From contig CAVSSK010000006.1 in the NCBI GenBank assembly GCA_963730395.1, positions 558,001 through 622,000 on the forward strand: a stretch of 64,000 nucleotides of DNA, written 5' to 3'. The DNA is from Bog-473 sp963730395. Its GTDB lineage: Bacteria > Actinomycetota > Acidimicrobiia > Acidimicrobiales > RAAP-2. Of this stretch, positions 16,615-25,562 are shown piece by piece. Under the pieces are notes generated by a model. It searched no databases. It saw nothing but the letters and a program-made list of their open reading frames with translations, and was not told the origin of the DNA. The position numbers and the translations under genes are program-made. Within the stretch, counting starts at the first letter, position 1; each line of letters opens with the position of its first letter.

Positions 16615-17985
16615 ATGGCGAGAGCGGGGTCAACCGTGGCCGAGGAAGATCCAGTCGACATCACGCAAGAGTTGCCCCTCGGAGACGAAGGCGTCCTACC
16701 CCCCGACGAGCAATCGATGTGGCGGCGGCACCGGGTGGCGATCATCGCCGTGGTGGTCGTCGTGCTCGCAGGGGCGGGTGGCCTCGTCTACTGGCTCACC
16801 TCTGGCTCGTCGACCGCGAGCGGCCTGGTGGTCACGACGCAGGTCGTGCCCGTGACGACGGGCAACATTCAGCAGACGGTTGCGAGCTCCGGCACGATCG
16901 AACCGTCCAGTCAGGCCAACCTCAACTTCGGCGTGTCGGGCACCGTGACCGCAGTGAACGTCAAAGCGGGCCAGACGGTGACGGCCGGCCAGGTGCTCGC
17001 CACCGTGGGCACGACGGCGTTGTCGGACGACGTCAACGCGGCCCAGGCCGAGCTCGCTTCGGCCCAGGCCCGTCTGGCCGCCGACGAGGCCGCGGGTGCC
17101 ACCACCACCCAGATCGACTCCGACCAGGCGGCCGTGACCTCGGCCGAGTCATCGCTGTCCAACGCCCAGACGGCGCTGAACGACGCCTCGCTCACGTCGA
17201 CCATTTCCGGAACCGTCGCCTCGGTGAGCCTCACCGTCGGTGAGCAGGTCACCGGCACGGGTTCGGGCAGCAGTGGTGCCGGCACTGCCGGCAGCAGCGG
17301 CACCGGCAGCAGCGGAACTGCCGGAAGCGCCAGCAGCAGCACGGGCACGGGGTCGTCAAGCGCCCAGATCGTCGTGATCGGCACCGACTCCTACATCGTC
17401 AACACGACGGTGGACGACACCCAGATCGGTCAGGTCGCTGACGGTGACCAGGCCGACATCGTGCCGACCGGATCGACGACGACGGACTACGGCACGGTCG
17501 CTTCCATCAGCCTGATCGGCAGCCAGAGCTCCAACGTCACCACCTTCCCGGTGGTGATCGACGTCACGGGTAACCCGCCTGGCCTTTATGCGGGTTCGAC
17601 GGCTGCCGTGAGCATCATCGTCAAGCAGCTCAACAACGTGACGGAGATCCCGACAGCGGCGATCTCGTACAACTCGAGCGGCCAGGCGACAGTCACCCAG
17701 GTCGTCAATGGCGCCCATGTCGTGAAGTCGGTCACCGTGGGTGCGGCCCAGAGCGGGGAGACGCAGATCACCAGCGGTGTCACGGCGGGAGACAAGGTGC
17801 TGGAGCAGGTCGTCTCCTTCAAGGCCGGCACCGGCGGCACGGGCGGCGGTCTCTTCGGCGGCACGGGCGGCCGCTTTGGCGGCCTCGGTGGCGCCGGCCG
17901 CTTCGGTGGCGGCGGTTTTCCGGCCGGCGGGTTCGGCGGCACCGGCGGCGGCGCGACCCCCTTCACCACCGGGGGCGGCGGATGA
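16615..17985 (+). CDS. MacA-like membrane-fusion/adaptor protein with Gly-rich C-terminus
   Basis: An HlyD/RND-type adaptor of 456 residues that would link a MacB-type ABC transporter to the cell envelope. A charged N-terminus precedes one membrane helix (about residues 41-61). The biotinyl-lipoyl-like half motifs VKAGQTVTAGQVLATVG and TISGTVASVSLTVGEQV flank a coiled-coil hairpin (AQAELASAQARLAADEA, SAESSLSNAQTALN). A Gly/Ser linker follows, and the last 45 residues are GGxFGG repeats with Phe. The stop overlaps the ATPase start (ATGA), so the pair is co-translated. The Gly-rich tail is unusual for MacA and recurs in the two neighbouring genes. Start ATG 16615 fits; the longer frame adds only non-conserved residues. 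Confidence 0.85.
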   Translation: MARAGSTVAEEDPVDITQELPLGDEGVLPPDEQSMWRRHRVAIIAVVVVVLAGAGGLVYWLTSGSSTASGLVVTTQVVPVTTGNIQQTVASSGTIEPSSQANLNFGVSGTVTAVNVKAGQTVTAGQVLATVGTTALSDDVNAAQAELASAQARLAADEAAGATTTQIDSDQAAVTSAESSLSNAQTALNDASLTSTISGTVASVSLTVGEQVTGTGSGSSGAGTAGSSGTGSSGTAGSASSSTGTGSSSAQIVVIGTDSYIVNTTVDDTQIGQVADGDQADIVPTGSTTTDYGTVASISLIGSQSSNVTTFPVVIDVTGNPPGLYAGSTAAVSIIVKQLNNVTEIPTAAISYNSSGQATVTQVVNGAHVVKSVTVGAAQSGETQITSGVTAGDKVLEQVVSFKAGTGGTGGGLFGGTGGRFGGLGGAGRFGGGGFPAGGFGGTGGGATPFTTGGGG

Positions 17986-18726
17986 CAGCACCGATGCGTG
18001 CCACTCCCCCGCCGGGGACGTCGGCCGACGTGGTGATCGAACTGGAGCGGGTGACGAAGGTCTATCGGACCGGTTCCATCGCCGTCGCCGCGCTGCGCGG
18101 GATCAGCCTGACCATTGCGCAGGGCGAGTACGTCGCCGTCATCGGGCCGTCGGGCTCGGGCAAGTCGACCCTCATGCACATTCTGGGCTGCCTCGACACG
18201 CCCACGTCGGGCGTCTACCACCTCGCCGGCGAGAACGTCAGCGACATGAGCGAGGCCGCCCTGGCGGAGGTGCGCAACCGGCGCATCGGCTTCGTCTTCC
18301 AGCAGTTCAACCTGCTCGCCTCCATGTCGGCCTGGCAGAACGTGGAGCTGCCTCTCGTGTACGCCGGGGTCCAGCGGGCCGAGCGCAAGGAGCGGGCCAT
18401 GGAGCGCACTGGCGCGGGTCGGACTGGCCGGCCGGGTGAACCACCGCCCCGGTGAGCTGTCCGGAGGCCAGCAGCAACGGGTCGCTGTGGCACGGGCACT
18501 GGTCACCGAGCCCGACCTGATCCTCGCCGACGAACCCACGGGCAACCTCGACTCGGTCTCGGCTGCGGACGTGCTGCGCCTCATGGACGAGCTCCACGAG
18601 GCCGGTCGCACGCTGGTGCTCATCACCCACGACGTCGAGGTGGCTTCCGCGTCGGGCCGCGTGCTCGGCATCCGCGACGGGCTCCTCACCGAGAACGATG
18701 ACCGCTACATGGAAAGCATCCGGTGA
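17982..18726 (+). CDS. MacB/LolD-type ABC transporter ATP-binding protein (frame break at 18405)
   Basis: A 247-residue ATPase of the MacB/LolD/FtsE group that drives mechanotransmission rather than import. The Walker A is GPSGSGKSTLMHILGCLD, the Q-loop FVFQQFNLL, and the signature after the break is LSGGQQQRVAVARAL. The Walker B is LILADEPTGNLDS, and the H-loop is VLITHDVEVA. GNLDS and LGCLD are the group's diagnostic variants. The frame breaks at GAGCGCACTGG (18403-18413): deleting the C at 18405 restores MEALARVGLAGRVN. It overlaps macA before it (ATGA) and the permease after it (GTGA). Confidence 0.92.
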
Positions 18727-19968
18727 GCTGGATCGAGACGCTCCGCACCGGCGTCAACGGTGTGCGCAGCCACCGCCTGCGGTCGGCGCTGACGGTACTG
18801 GGCATCCTGATCGGCATCGCCGCGGTCATCCTCACGGTGGGTCTGGGTGAGGGCGCTCAGGGTCAGGTCACCTCCGAAATCACTGCGCTCGGCTCGAACG
18901 TGCTGACCATCTCGCCCGGCAGCTCGACCTCGAGCACGGGCATCCGCCAGGCATTGGGCACAGCGTCGACCCTGACCATGTCCGACGTCGCCGCGCTCTC
19001 GAATCAAACCGTCGCTCCCGACATCAAGGCCGTCGCCCCCATCACCTCGTCGTCGGAGACGCTGACCGCGGGTTCGAGCACGTGGACCACATCGGTGCAG
19101 GGGTCGATGCCCATCGTGGCTCAACGTCAGGGGCCGCACGCTTGCCCAGGGCCGTTTCATCGACAACCAGGACGTGGCGGACCACACCGCCGTCACCGTC
19201 CTGGGCGCCACGACGGCATCGGAGCTCTTCCGGGGCATCGATCCGGTGGGCCAGACCGTCGACGTCAACGGGGTTCCGCTGACCGTGGTGGGGGTCCTCA
19301 CCTCCACCGGATCGTCCTCGTCGTCATCGAGCACGACGGACCCGGACGACCTGGTGGTCATCCCGATCACGACGGGCGCCGAGCGCATCTTCGGGGGGAC
19401 GACACGCAACTCGGTGAGCTCCATCGCCGTGCAGGCCCGCTCCGCGGACGACCTGACGGCCGCCTACCAGGAGGCGGACCATCTCCTCCTGCAGCTTCAC
19501 GGGATCACGACGCCGACCAACGCCGACTTCACGATCACTTCGGAGCAGTCGCTGATCTCGACCGCCACGTCGGTCGACCGGACGCTCACCATCCTGCTCG
19601 GCGGCGTCGCCGGCATCTCGCTCCTGGTGGGCGGGATCGGCGTCATGAACATCATGCTGGTCTCGGTCACCGAACGCATCCGCGAGATCGGGCTCCGCAA
19701 GGCACTGGGTGCGACGCCCGGGGTGATCCGGCGCCAGTTCCTCGTCGAGGCGTCCGTGCTGGGGCTGATCGGCGGCGCACTCGGTGCGCTCCTCGGGATC
19801 ATCGGAGCGACCTTCCTGCCCGGCGTCGTCGGCGACCCCATCACCATCAGCCCGACGGCCATGGTGGGCGCGCTGGTCGTCGCACTGGCCATCGGCATCG
19901 CCTTCGGCGTGTACCCGGCCAGCCGTGCCGCGCACCTGGCGCCCATCGACGCCCTGCGAAACGAATAG
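18723..19968 (+). CDS. MacB-like ABC transporter permease (frame break at 19110-19112)
   Basis: A 414-residue FtsX-fold permease: one N-terminal helix (LRSALTVLGILIGIAAVILTV), a large extracytoplasmic domain, then three C-terminal helices with the FtsX signature GGIGVMNIMLVSVTERIREIGLRKALGA split here as GGIGVMNIMLVSV and IREIGLRKALGATPGVI. The frame changes at ATGCCCATC (19108-19116); removing one C gives SMPSWLNVRGRTLAQGRF, which is the expected periplasmic-core start. Together with the ATPase and adaptor it makes a tripartite-like exporter that in Gram-positives typically removes peptides or macrolide-like toxins; the substrate is unknown. Confidence 0.9.
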
Positions 19969-19996
19969 CAACAGAAAGAAGAGAGGGACATTCCAC

Positions 19997-20930
19997 ATGC
20001 AGACACTGACCAGCCGAAGCACGAGTCGCCGGCGCTGGGCGCGATTCCTGGGCACCGGCGCCACCGCGCTGGTGGCCGCCACGACGATCGGTTCGGTCGC
20101 CGGAGCCGCAACGACCTCCACGAACGCCCCCGGCATTGCGACCGGCAGCGTGGCGGCACTCCAGGCGTCGAGCATGGAGGTGCAGAACCCCAGCACCGGC
20201 CAGACCACCGTGAGCTGGACCACCTCGACGCAGTTCTCGAAGACGGTCTCCCAGTCGGTCAGCTCACTGGCGGCCGGAGATTGCGTCACCGTGACCGGTA
20301 CCCCGTCGAAGTCGTCCAAGACCACGATCGCCGCCCGCAGCATCACGGTCCGCAGTCCGTCGTCGACGGGGTCTTGCTCCGTCGGGGCGGGGAGCAGCGC
20401 AACGCCCGGGGGTGCTTTCGCCGGTCCCGGCGGCTTCAACTTCCGCAGGAGCGGCAGCGGCATTCCCGGCGGCACGCGGCCCAGCTTTCCCGCTGGTGCG
20501 GCCCGGTCGGTTCGCCGGTGGCCTGAACTCCATCGCGATCGCGTCGGGCAAGGTCACCGGTGTCAGCGGTTCGACGGTCTCGGTATCGGGCGTCGACGTT
20601 TCCCCGGGGAGCTTCCGTACCAAGTCCAGCAGCTCCAAGAGCTCGAAGACCTCCAAGCCCATCGCTCCGAAGACCGAGAACCTCAAGATCACGACATCCG
20701 GAGCCACGACGTTGACCGCGACGCAGTCGGCAGCCGCCACCGACCTGGCCGTCGGTGACTGCGTGACCGCCTTCGGGCCGGCCGCTACCAACGGCGCGGT
20801 GACGGCGACCACCGTCCGTATCACCTCGACCGGTGGCGCCTCGTGCACCGGTGGCTTCGGCGGTGGCGGCGGGTTCTTCCGTGGCGGCGGGGGCTTCGGC
20901 GGGGGCGCTCCCGGCGGTGGCAGTGCCTAG
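19997..20930 (+). CDS. Secreted DUF5666-like protein with two beta-barrel repeats (frame break at 20502-20504)
   Basis: A 310-residue exported protein. An Arg-rich start and hydrophobic stretch (RFLGTGATALVAATTIGSVAGAA) form a signal peptide. Two repeated domains follow: GSVAALQASSMEVQNPSTGQ ending in LAAGDCVTVTGTP, and GKVTGVSGSTVSVSGVDVSP ending in LAVGDCVTAFGPA. Each has the small OB-like pattern of DUF5666, and each contains the GDCVT motif. The tail is GGFGGGGGFFRGGGGFGGG, like the tails of the two adaptors. One surplus C near 20503 must be removed to join the domains. It overlaps the second adaptor gene by eight bases, which argues for a role with the exporter. Confidence 0.75.
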
Positions 20931-22602
20931 TTCTGCCCGCTCGGGTTGGGGCCGCTCCGGGCACCGCCGCGCCGTCATCGTCGGTGCGATCGTGCTGATC
21001 AGTCGTGCTTGGCGGCGGGGCTGCTGCCTGGGCGGCCGCCGGAAGCGGGAATTCGGGATATCGCATGGCCACCGTCACCCGAGCCGATATCGGGCAGAGC
21101 ATGACCGTCGTTGGCACGGTCGAGCCGGTCAACGACGCCTCGGCGTCCTTCCAGGTGGCCGGCCAGGTGGCGACGGTCACCGCGACGGTGGGTCAACAGG
21201 TCACCGCGGGGCAGTCACTGGGAACGCTCGACACGACCTCACTGAGCGAGTCGGTCTCCTCGGCGCAGTCGACCCTCAACTCTGACGAGGCGAAGCTGGC
21301 GCAGGACGAGAGCAGCCAGTCCTCCTCCGCGTCCAGCACGCCGTCGGCGTCGTCGACCCCGACCACGACAACCACGACGACGCCGTCCCACGGCGGGTCC
21401 GGCGCCGGAACACAGAGCACGATCACCCAGGATCAGAACACACTGACCCAGGACGAGGCCAAGACCGGCTCCGACCAACAGAAGGAGGCGGCCGACCTGG
21501 CCCAGGCGCAGCAGGCGTGTGGCACGGGGAGCACCACGACGACGACTTCGTCGACCACCACCACACACGGACCCCGCAAACTGCGAGGCCGCCCTCGCCC
21601 AGGTCTCGAAGGACCAGCAGCAGGTGTCGGCCGACCAGGCGGTCGTGGCAAAGGACGAGGCGGCCCTGTCCCAGGCCCTGAACCAGGGGTCATCGAGCAC
21701 CTCGGGCTCCCCCGCCCAGACGGCCAAGGCGCTCTCGTCGACCCCGAGCGGCTCCACCGGCAGCTCCAGCGGAACGGGCGCGGGCGCCAGTTCCGGCAGC
21801 ACCGGCGGCATCACCGGCTCCTCGGCTTCGGCGAACACGCCCCAACAGATCGCAGCCGACCAGGCCGCCATCGACACGGCCCAGGCACAGCTGACGGTCG
21901 CCGAGCAGTCCCTGGTCGAGGCGAACCTCACCAGCCCCATCAACGGGACCGTCGTCTCGGTGGGGATCAACGTGGGCGAGAACGTGAGCGCCAATTCGAG
22001 CACCGAGGCGATCGAGCTCATCGGGACGCAGTCGTTCGAGGTGGCCGGCACCCTCTCGAGCTCTCAGGTGCCCTCGGTCAAGGTGGGCAACTCGGCAAGG
22101 GTCCAGGTCGACGGTGTCGACGGCACGCTCGACGGCACCGTGTCCCAGGTGGGCCCCGTCCAGTCGGGCACGTCGGGCTACACGTACCCGGTGGTGGTCG
22201 CGCTGCCGCCGTCGGCCACCGGGCTGTTCACGGGCTCCACCGCCAACGTCGTCATCGCCACCGGCGCGGTGGCCAACGTCGTGGCCGTGCCGACGTCTGC
22301 CGTGCAGACCCTGGGCTCGCGCTCCTTCGTGGAGACGCTCACCAACGGAGCGTTGACCCGCAAGGTCGATCACGGTCGGCATGGTCGGTGACATCTACAC
22401 CCAGGTCCTCTCGGGCCTCACGCCCGGCCAGAGCGTCGTGCTGGCCGATTACGCCGAGCCGGTCCCCTCGTCCAACACGAGCACCTTCGGGGGCTTCGGC
22501 GGGGGTTTCGGGGGTGGTGGGGCCTTCGGCGGGGGTGGCGCCTTCAGGTTCGATCGCACTGCAGGCGGCGGAGCGGCCGGAAGCGCTGTCGGGGGCGGCT
22601 GA
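20923..22602 (+). CDS. Second MacA-like adaptor protein (three frame breaks)
   Basis: A 558-residue membrane-fusion protein when three single surplus bases are removed: near 21000 (joins IVGAIVLI to VLGGGAAAW), near 21565 (joins a Thr-rich linker to NCEAALAQVSKDQ) and at 22368 (joins NGALTRKV to ITVGMVGDIYTQVL). A single N-terminal membrane helix is followed by FQVAGQVATVTATVGQQVTAGQSLG, a long Ser/Thr/Gly-rich coiled hairpin and SPINGTVVSVGINVGENV. A C-terminal beta domain then ends in GGFGGGFGGGGAFGGGGAF. GTG 20923 overlaps the previous stop. It resembles the first adaptor in architecture but has a much longer hairpin, so it may reach a different envelope partner. Confidence 0.8.
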
Positions 22603-22725
22603 GCACGAGAGCTATCGCGCCGGGCTGCCGTGGGCCGGGGCCCGCTGGTACCGTGCGCCACAGTGCGCGACGGGGTCGGGCCTGCGCCCACCGGCCCGGC
22701 GCGCCCCGAGGAGGTGGGGAACGAC

Positions 22726-23579
22726 ATGGCGACCGGCCCGAGCGACCCCTCCCTCCTGGTCGACCTGCAGCGCTATCCCCTCCTCAGTCCCGAGTCGGAG
22801 CCCTACCGCGCCTGTGTCGAGGAGGCCCGTCGCCAGCTGGCGGCGAACGGCGCGGCCGAGATACCCGGCTTCGTCTCTCCCGCCGGCGTGGCCGAGCTGG
22901 TGCGCGACGCCGACGCCCTCGCCGAGCGCGCCCACCGCTCGGGTGGGCAGGGCACCGCGTACCTCGAGTTCCCCGACTTCACCCTGCCGCCCGAGCACCC
23001 CCGCCTGCACTTCGCCGACTACGCGGTGCGTGCCGTCGCCTACGACATCACCCCGCTCGATTCGCCGCTGCGCCTCCTCTACGAGTGGGACCCGCTCAAG
23101 GACTTGATCGACGCCGTGCTCGAGCGCGGGCCGATCTTCCGCTACGCCGATCCCTTCGGCGCGCTCGAACCTGGCCGTGATGGGCGAGGGCGACCAGCTG
23201 CAGTGGCACTTCGACCAGACCGACTTCGTCGTCTCGCTCGCCATCCAGTCGGCGGTCGCCGGCGGGGACTTCGAGGTGGTGCCGCGGCATCAGGAACGAG
23301 CACGACGAGTGCTACCCCGAGGTGGCGGCCGTGCTGGCCGGCGACCGCTCCAGGGTCGAGACACTGCCGATGACCGCCGGGCACCCTCCTCATCTTCGAG
23401 GGACGCCACTCGCTGCACCGGGTCAGCCCCATCGCCGGGAGCCGCTGGCGCCACGTCGGGCTCCTCGCCTACGACACCCAGCCCGGCACCATGGGCAGCG
23501 ACCTCCTTCGGGCGGATCGCTACGGGCGCACGGAGCCGTTCGCGGCTGCCGCCGGCGGACCTGGCCGGTCCCGGCGTGA
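22726..23579 (+). CDS. 2-oxoglutarate/Fe(II) oxygenase, HalD/ArpA-like (three or more frame breaks)
   Basis: A mononuclear iron oxygenase. The opening SLLVDLQRYPLLSPESEPYRA and AEIPGFVSP are those of the family that includes arginine hydroxylase and lysine halogenase relatives. The facial triad is visible as WHFDQTDFVVSL (His-x-Asp) and GRHSLHRVSP (distal His), followed by the arginine region WRHVGLLAYDTQPG. The presence of Asp rather than Gly/Ala in HxD makes it a hydroxylase or demethylase, not a halogenase. Surplus bases at 23167, 23286 and 23382 are needed to read it. RBS GAGGAGG precedes ATG 22726. After YGRTEP the end is unresolved: two more surplus bases give a stop at 23577-23579 overlapping the next start; one gives an in-frame fusion to Fae. 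Confidence 0.8.
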
Positions 23580-24074
23580 GCACCGAGTTCGGCGAGTCCT
23601 TCGTCGGCGAGGGCGCCGAGGCGGCCCACGTGAACACCGTGCTGGGCTCCGTCGGGGGGCCCGTCGAGACGGCGTGGGTGACCGCGCTCGCCACGCCCCG
23701 GGAGGGTCACGTCGCTTTCGTGGCCACGGTCACCCCGGGCATCGCCGTCCGCCCCTTCACCCTCTTCGTCAACAAGGCCACCGTCGAGGGCGAGCGCCAT
23801 GCCGGGCTCACGTGGGGCGCGGCCCACGCCGGGATCGCGGCCGGCGTCATGGAGGCCGTCGCCGAGGACACGATCGCCCGGGCCGAGGTGCCGGCACTCC
23901 TGCTCATCGCGGCGGTATGGGTGAACCCGGAGGCGGCCGACGAGCGGGTGGTGTTCGAGAACAACAAGAGGGCGATGCTGGAGGCGCTGCGCGCCGGCCG
24001 TGCGGGCCGCCCCTCGGTCGACGACGCCCTGGCCGCCCGCGCACGGCGTCCACAACGCGTACTTCCGCCCCTGA
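23576..24074 (+). CDS. Formaldehyde-activating enzyme (Fae) family protein (frame break near 24037)
   Basis: Fae condenses formaldehyde with tetrahydromethanopterin in methylotrophs; homologues occur in bacteria without that cofactor, where the role is unclear. Family landmarks are GESFVGEGAEAAHVN with the catalytic-acid His, GGPVETAWVTALATPREGH, RPFTLFVNKATV, GAAHAGIAAGV and NPEAADERVVFENNKRAM. The length is 165 residues once a surplus C in CCGCCCGCG (24036-24038) is removed, ending AAHGVHNAYFRP. The usual Asp after the His is replaced by Asn (HVN against HID), so cofactor handling may differ. GTG 23576 lies in a GTGA with the oxygenase end. No methanopterin genes are in the window. Confidence 0.85.
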
Positions 24075-24090
24075 GCACTACGGTGGGCCG

Positions 24091-24529
24091 GTGCCGCCGA
24101 TCCGCCTCGATCAGATCAATCTCATCGTGGGCGACGTGCCGGCCAGCCGGGCGTTCTACAGCCGCCTCGGGCTCGATTTCGGCGACGCAGACGACCCGGT
24201 CTGGTCGAACCACCATGTCTCGACCCTCCGCCGGCGACGGCGCCGCGATCGACGTGGACCTCGACAGCCAGTCCTTCGCCGGCCGGTGGAACCACGGTTG
24301 GCCCGGCGGTCCAGGCGCGGTGCTCGGGTTCAAGGTCGACACCAGAGCGGGAGGTCGACGACCTCGTGGCCGCGCTCGAAGGCTGACGGCGTGCCGGTCC
24401 AACAGGAGCCCTACGACGCGTTCTGGGGCGCCCGCTACGCCGTCGTGAGCGATCCGGACGGGAACGGGGTCGGCATCATGAGCCCGCAGGACGACGCCGC
24501 ACCGCAGCGAGCCCCCCTCACCGCAATGA
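24091..24529 (+). CDS. VOC (glyoxalase/dioxygenase fold) protein (four frame breaks)
   Basis: A 144-residue single-chain VOC protein made of two beta-alpha-beta-beta-beta modules. Module one is LDQINLIVGDVPASRAFYSRLGLDF, with a metal-ligand position usually His replaced by Asn in QINLIV. Module two ends WGARYAVVSDPDGNGVGIMSP with a conserved DPDGN. Surplus bases near 24217, at 24344 and at 24378 join the pieces. A fourth in the C-run 24512-24517 would give a stop (TGA 24527-24529) overlapping the ppa ATG; without it the two proteins appear fused. The loss of the first ligand suggests a binding rather than a glyoxalase role. It lies 16 bases after the Fae stop, so it likely belongs to the oxygenase-Fae unit. 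Confidence 0.78.
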
Positions 24530-25038
24530 GCCAGCGGCCCCACGAGGTGATCGACGTGGTGATCGAGATCCCCACGGGCAGCCGCAACAAGTACGAGTAC
24601 GACCACGAGCAGCATGTCATCCGGCTGGATCGCCGCCTCTTCACCGCCACCACCTACCCGGCGGACTACGGCTTCGTGCCCGACACCCTGGCCGGCGACG
24701 GCGATCCGCTCGACGCCCTGGTGCTGGTCGCCGACCCCACCTTCCCGGGCTGCGTGGTCCGGGTGCGCGTCCTCGGCATGTTCTCCATGCGCGACGAGAA
24801 GGGTGTCGACGCCAAGCTGATCTGCGTCCTCGAGCACGACCCGCAGTGGGACGGCGCCTCCGACATCGCCGACGTACCGGAGCACCTCCGCAACGAGATC
24901 GCGCACTTCTTCAGCATCTACAAGGACCTCGAGCCGGAGAAGTCGACCGAGGTCGAGGGGTTCGGCGACCGCGACCGGGCCATGGCCGAGCTGGAGGCGT
25001 GCCGGGAGGCCCACCGCGACCACGCGGGGGAACACTGA
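24526..25038 (+). CDS. ppa: Inorganic pyrophosphatase, family I
   Basis: A soluble Mg-dependent enzyme that hydrolyses pyrophosphate and pulls biosynthetic reactions forward. The 170-residue product has the family's active-site string: EIPTGSRNKYEYDHE, DYGFVPDTLAGDGDPLDALVL with the DxDPxD metal site, and AKLICVLEHDPQW. The final ELEACREAHRDHAGEH tail is typical of actinobacterial enzymes. ATG 24526 is the first codon of the homologous region. It probably shares a message with the VOC gene. Confidence 0.96.
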   Translation: MSQRPHEVIDVVIEIPTGSRNKYEYDHEQHVIRLDRRLFTATTYPADYGFVPDTLAGDGDPLDALVLVADPTFPGCVVRVRVLGMFSMRDEKGVDAKLICVLEHDPQWDGASDIADVPEHLRNEIAHFFSIYKDLEPEKSTEVEGFGDRDRAMAELEACREAHRDHAGEH

Positions 25039-25054
25039 GGGAGGGAGCACGTCC

Positions 25055-25562
25055 ATGCCGTTTCCACGCGACGAGGTCCAGGCGACCGTGGACCGTTACC
25101 ACGAGCTGCGCCGAAGGATCGACGAGGGGCTCGAACCGGATGCCTTCGGCGCTCTGGCCGACTTCTACACCGAGGACGCGGTCTACATCGACGGTGCCTG
25201 GGGCCGCCTCGAGGGGCGCGAGACCATCGCGCACTGGCTGGTCGACTCCATGCTGGGCATGGAGGACTGGAAGTTCCCCATTGAGTTCACGGCGATCGAG
25301 GGGAACGACGTCGTGGTCAAGTGGACCCAGATCATGCCCCGTCTCCGGCCGGACGGGACGCCGTACCGCCAGTCGGGCTACTCGCGCCTGATCTATGCCG
25401 GCAACGGGAAGTTCTCCTACGAGGAGGACACCTACAACATGGCGCACGTGCTCGAGGACATCGAGGCCAGTGGGTGGCAGCCGAGCGGGGGGTCGATGAA
25501 CCTCCCTCCGGCGCACCCGGACCGGAACTTCGACGTCCCGCCGGGCGCTGCGGGTGGGTTAG
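25055..25562 (+). CDS. NTF2/SnoaL-like protein (probable frame break before 25560)
   Basis: An alpha+beta cone-fold protein of about 168 residues: DEVQATVDRYHELRRRIDEG, DFYTEDAVYIDGAWGRLEGRE and YRQSGYSRLIYAGNGKFSYEED are the typical helix-strand layout of polyketide-cyclase or limonene-epoxide-hydrolase-like domains. RBS GGGAGG precedes ATG 25055. The frame as read continues far into the antisense of htrA; one surplus base near 25540 would give a stop at 25560-25562, meeting the convergent htrA stop. That end is inferred. Function is unknown; members often bind hydrophobic ligands. Confidence 0.72.

Noticed and set aside
24091..25038. Apparent VOC-pyrophosphatase fusion
   Set aside because: A C-run at 24512-24517 with one extra C hides a stop that overlaps the ppa ATG; given the other breaks of the same sign, a fusion is unlikely.
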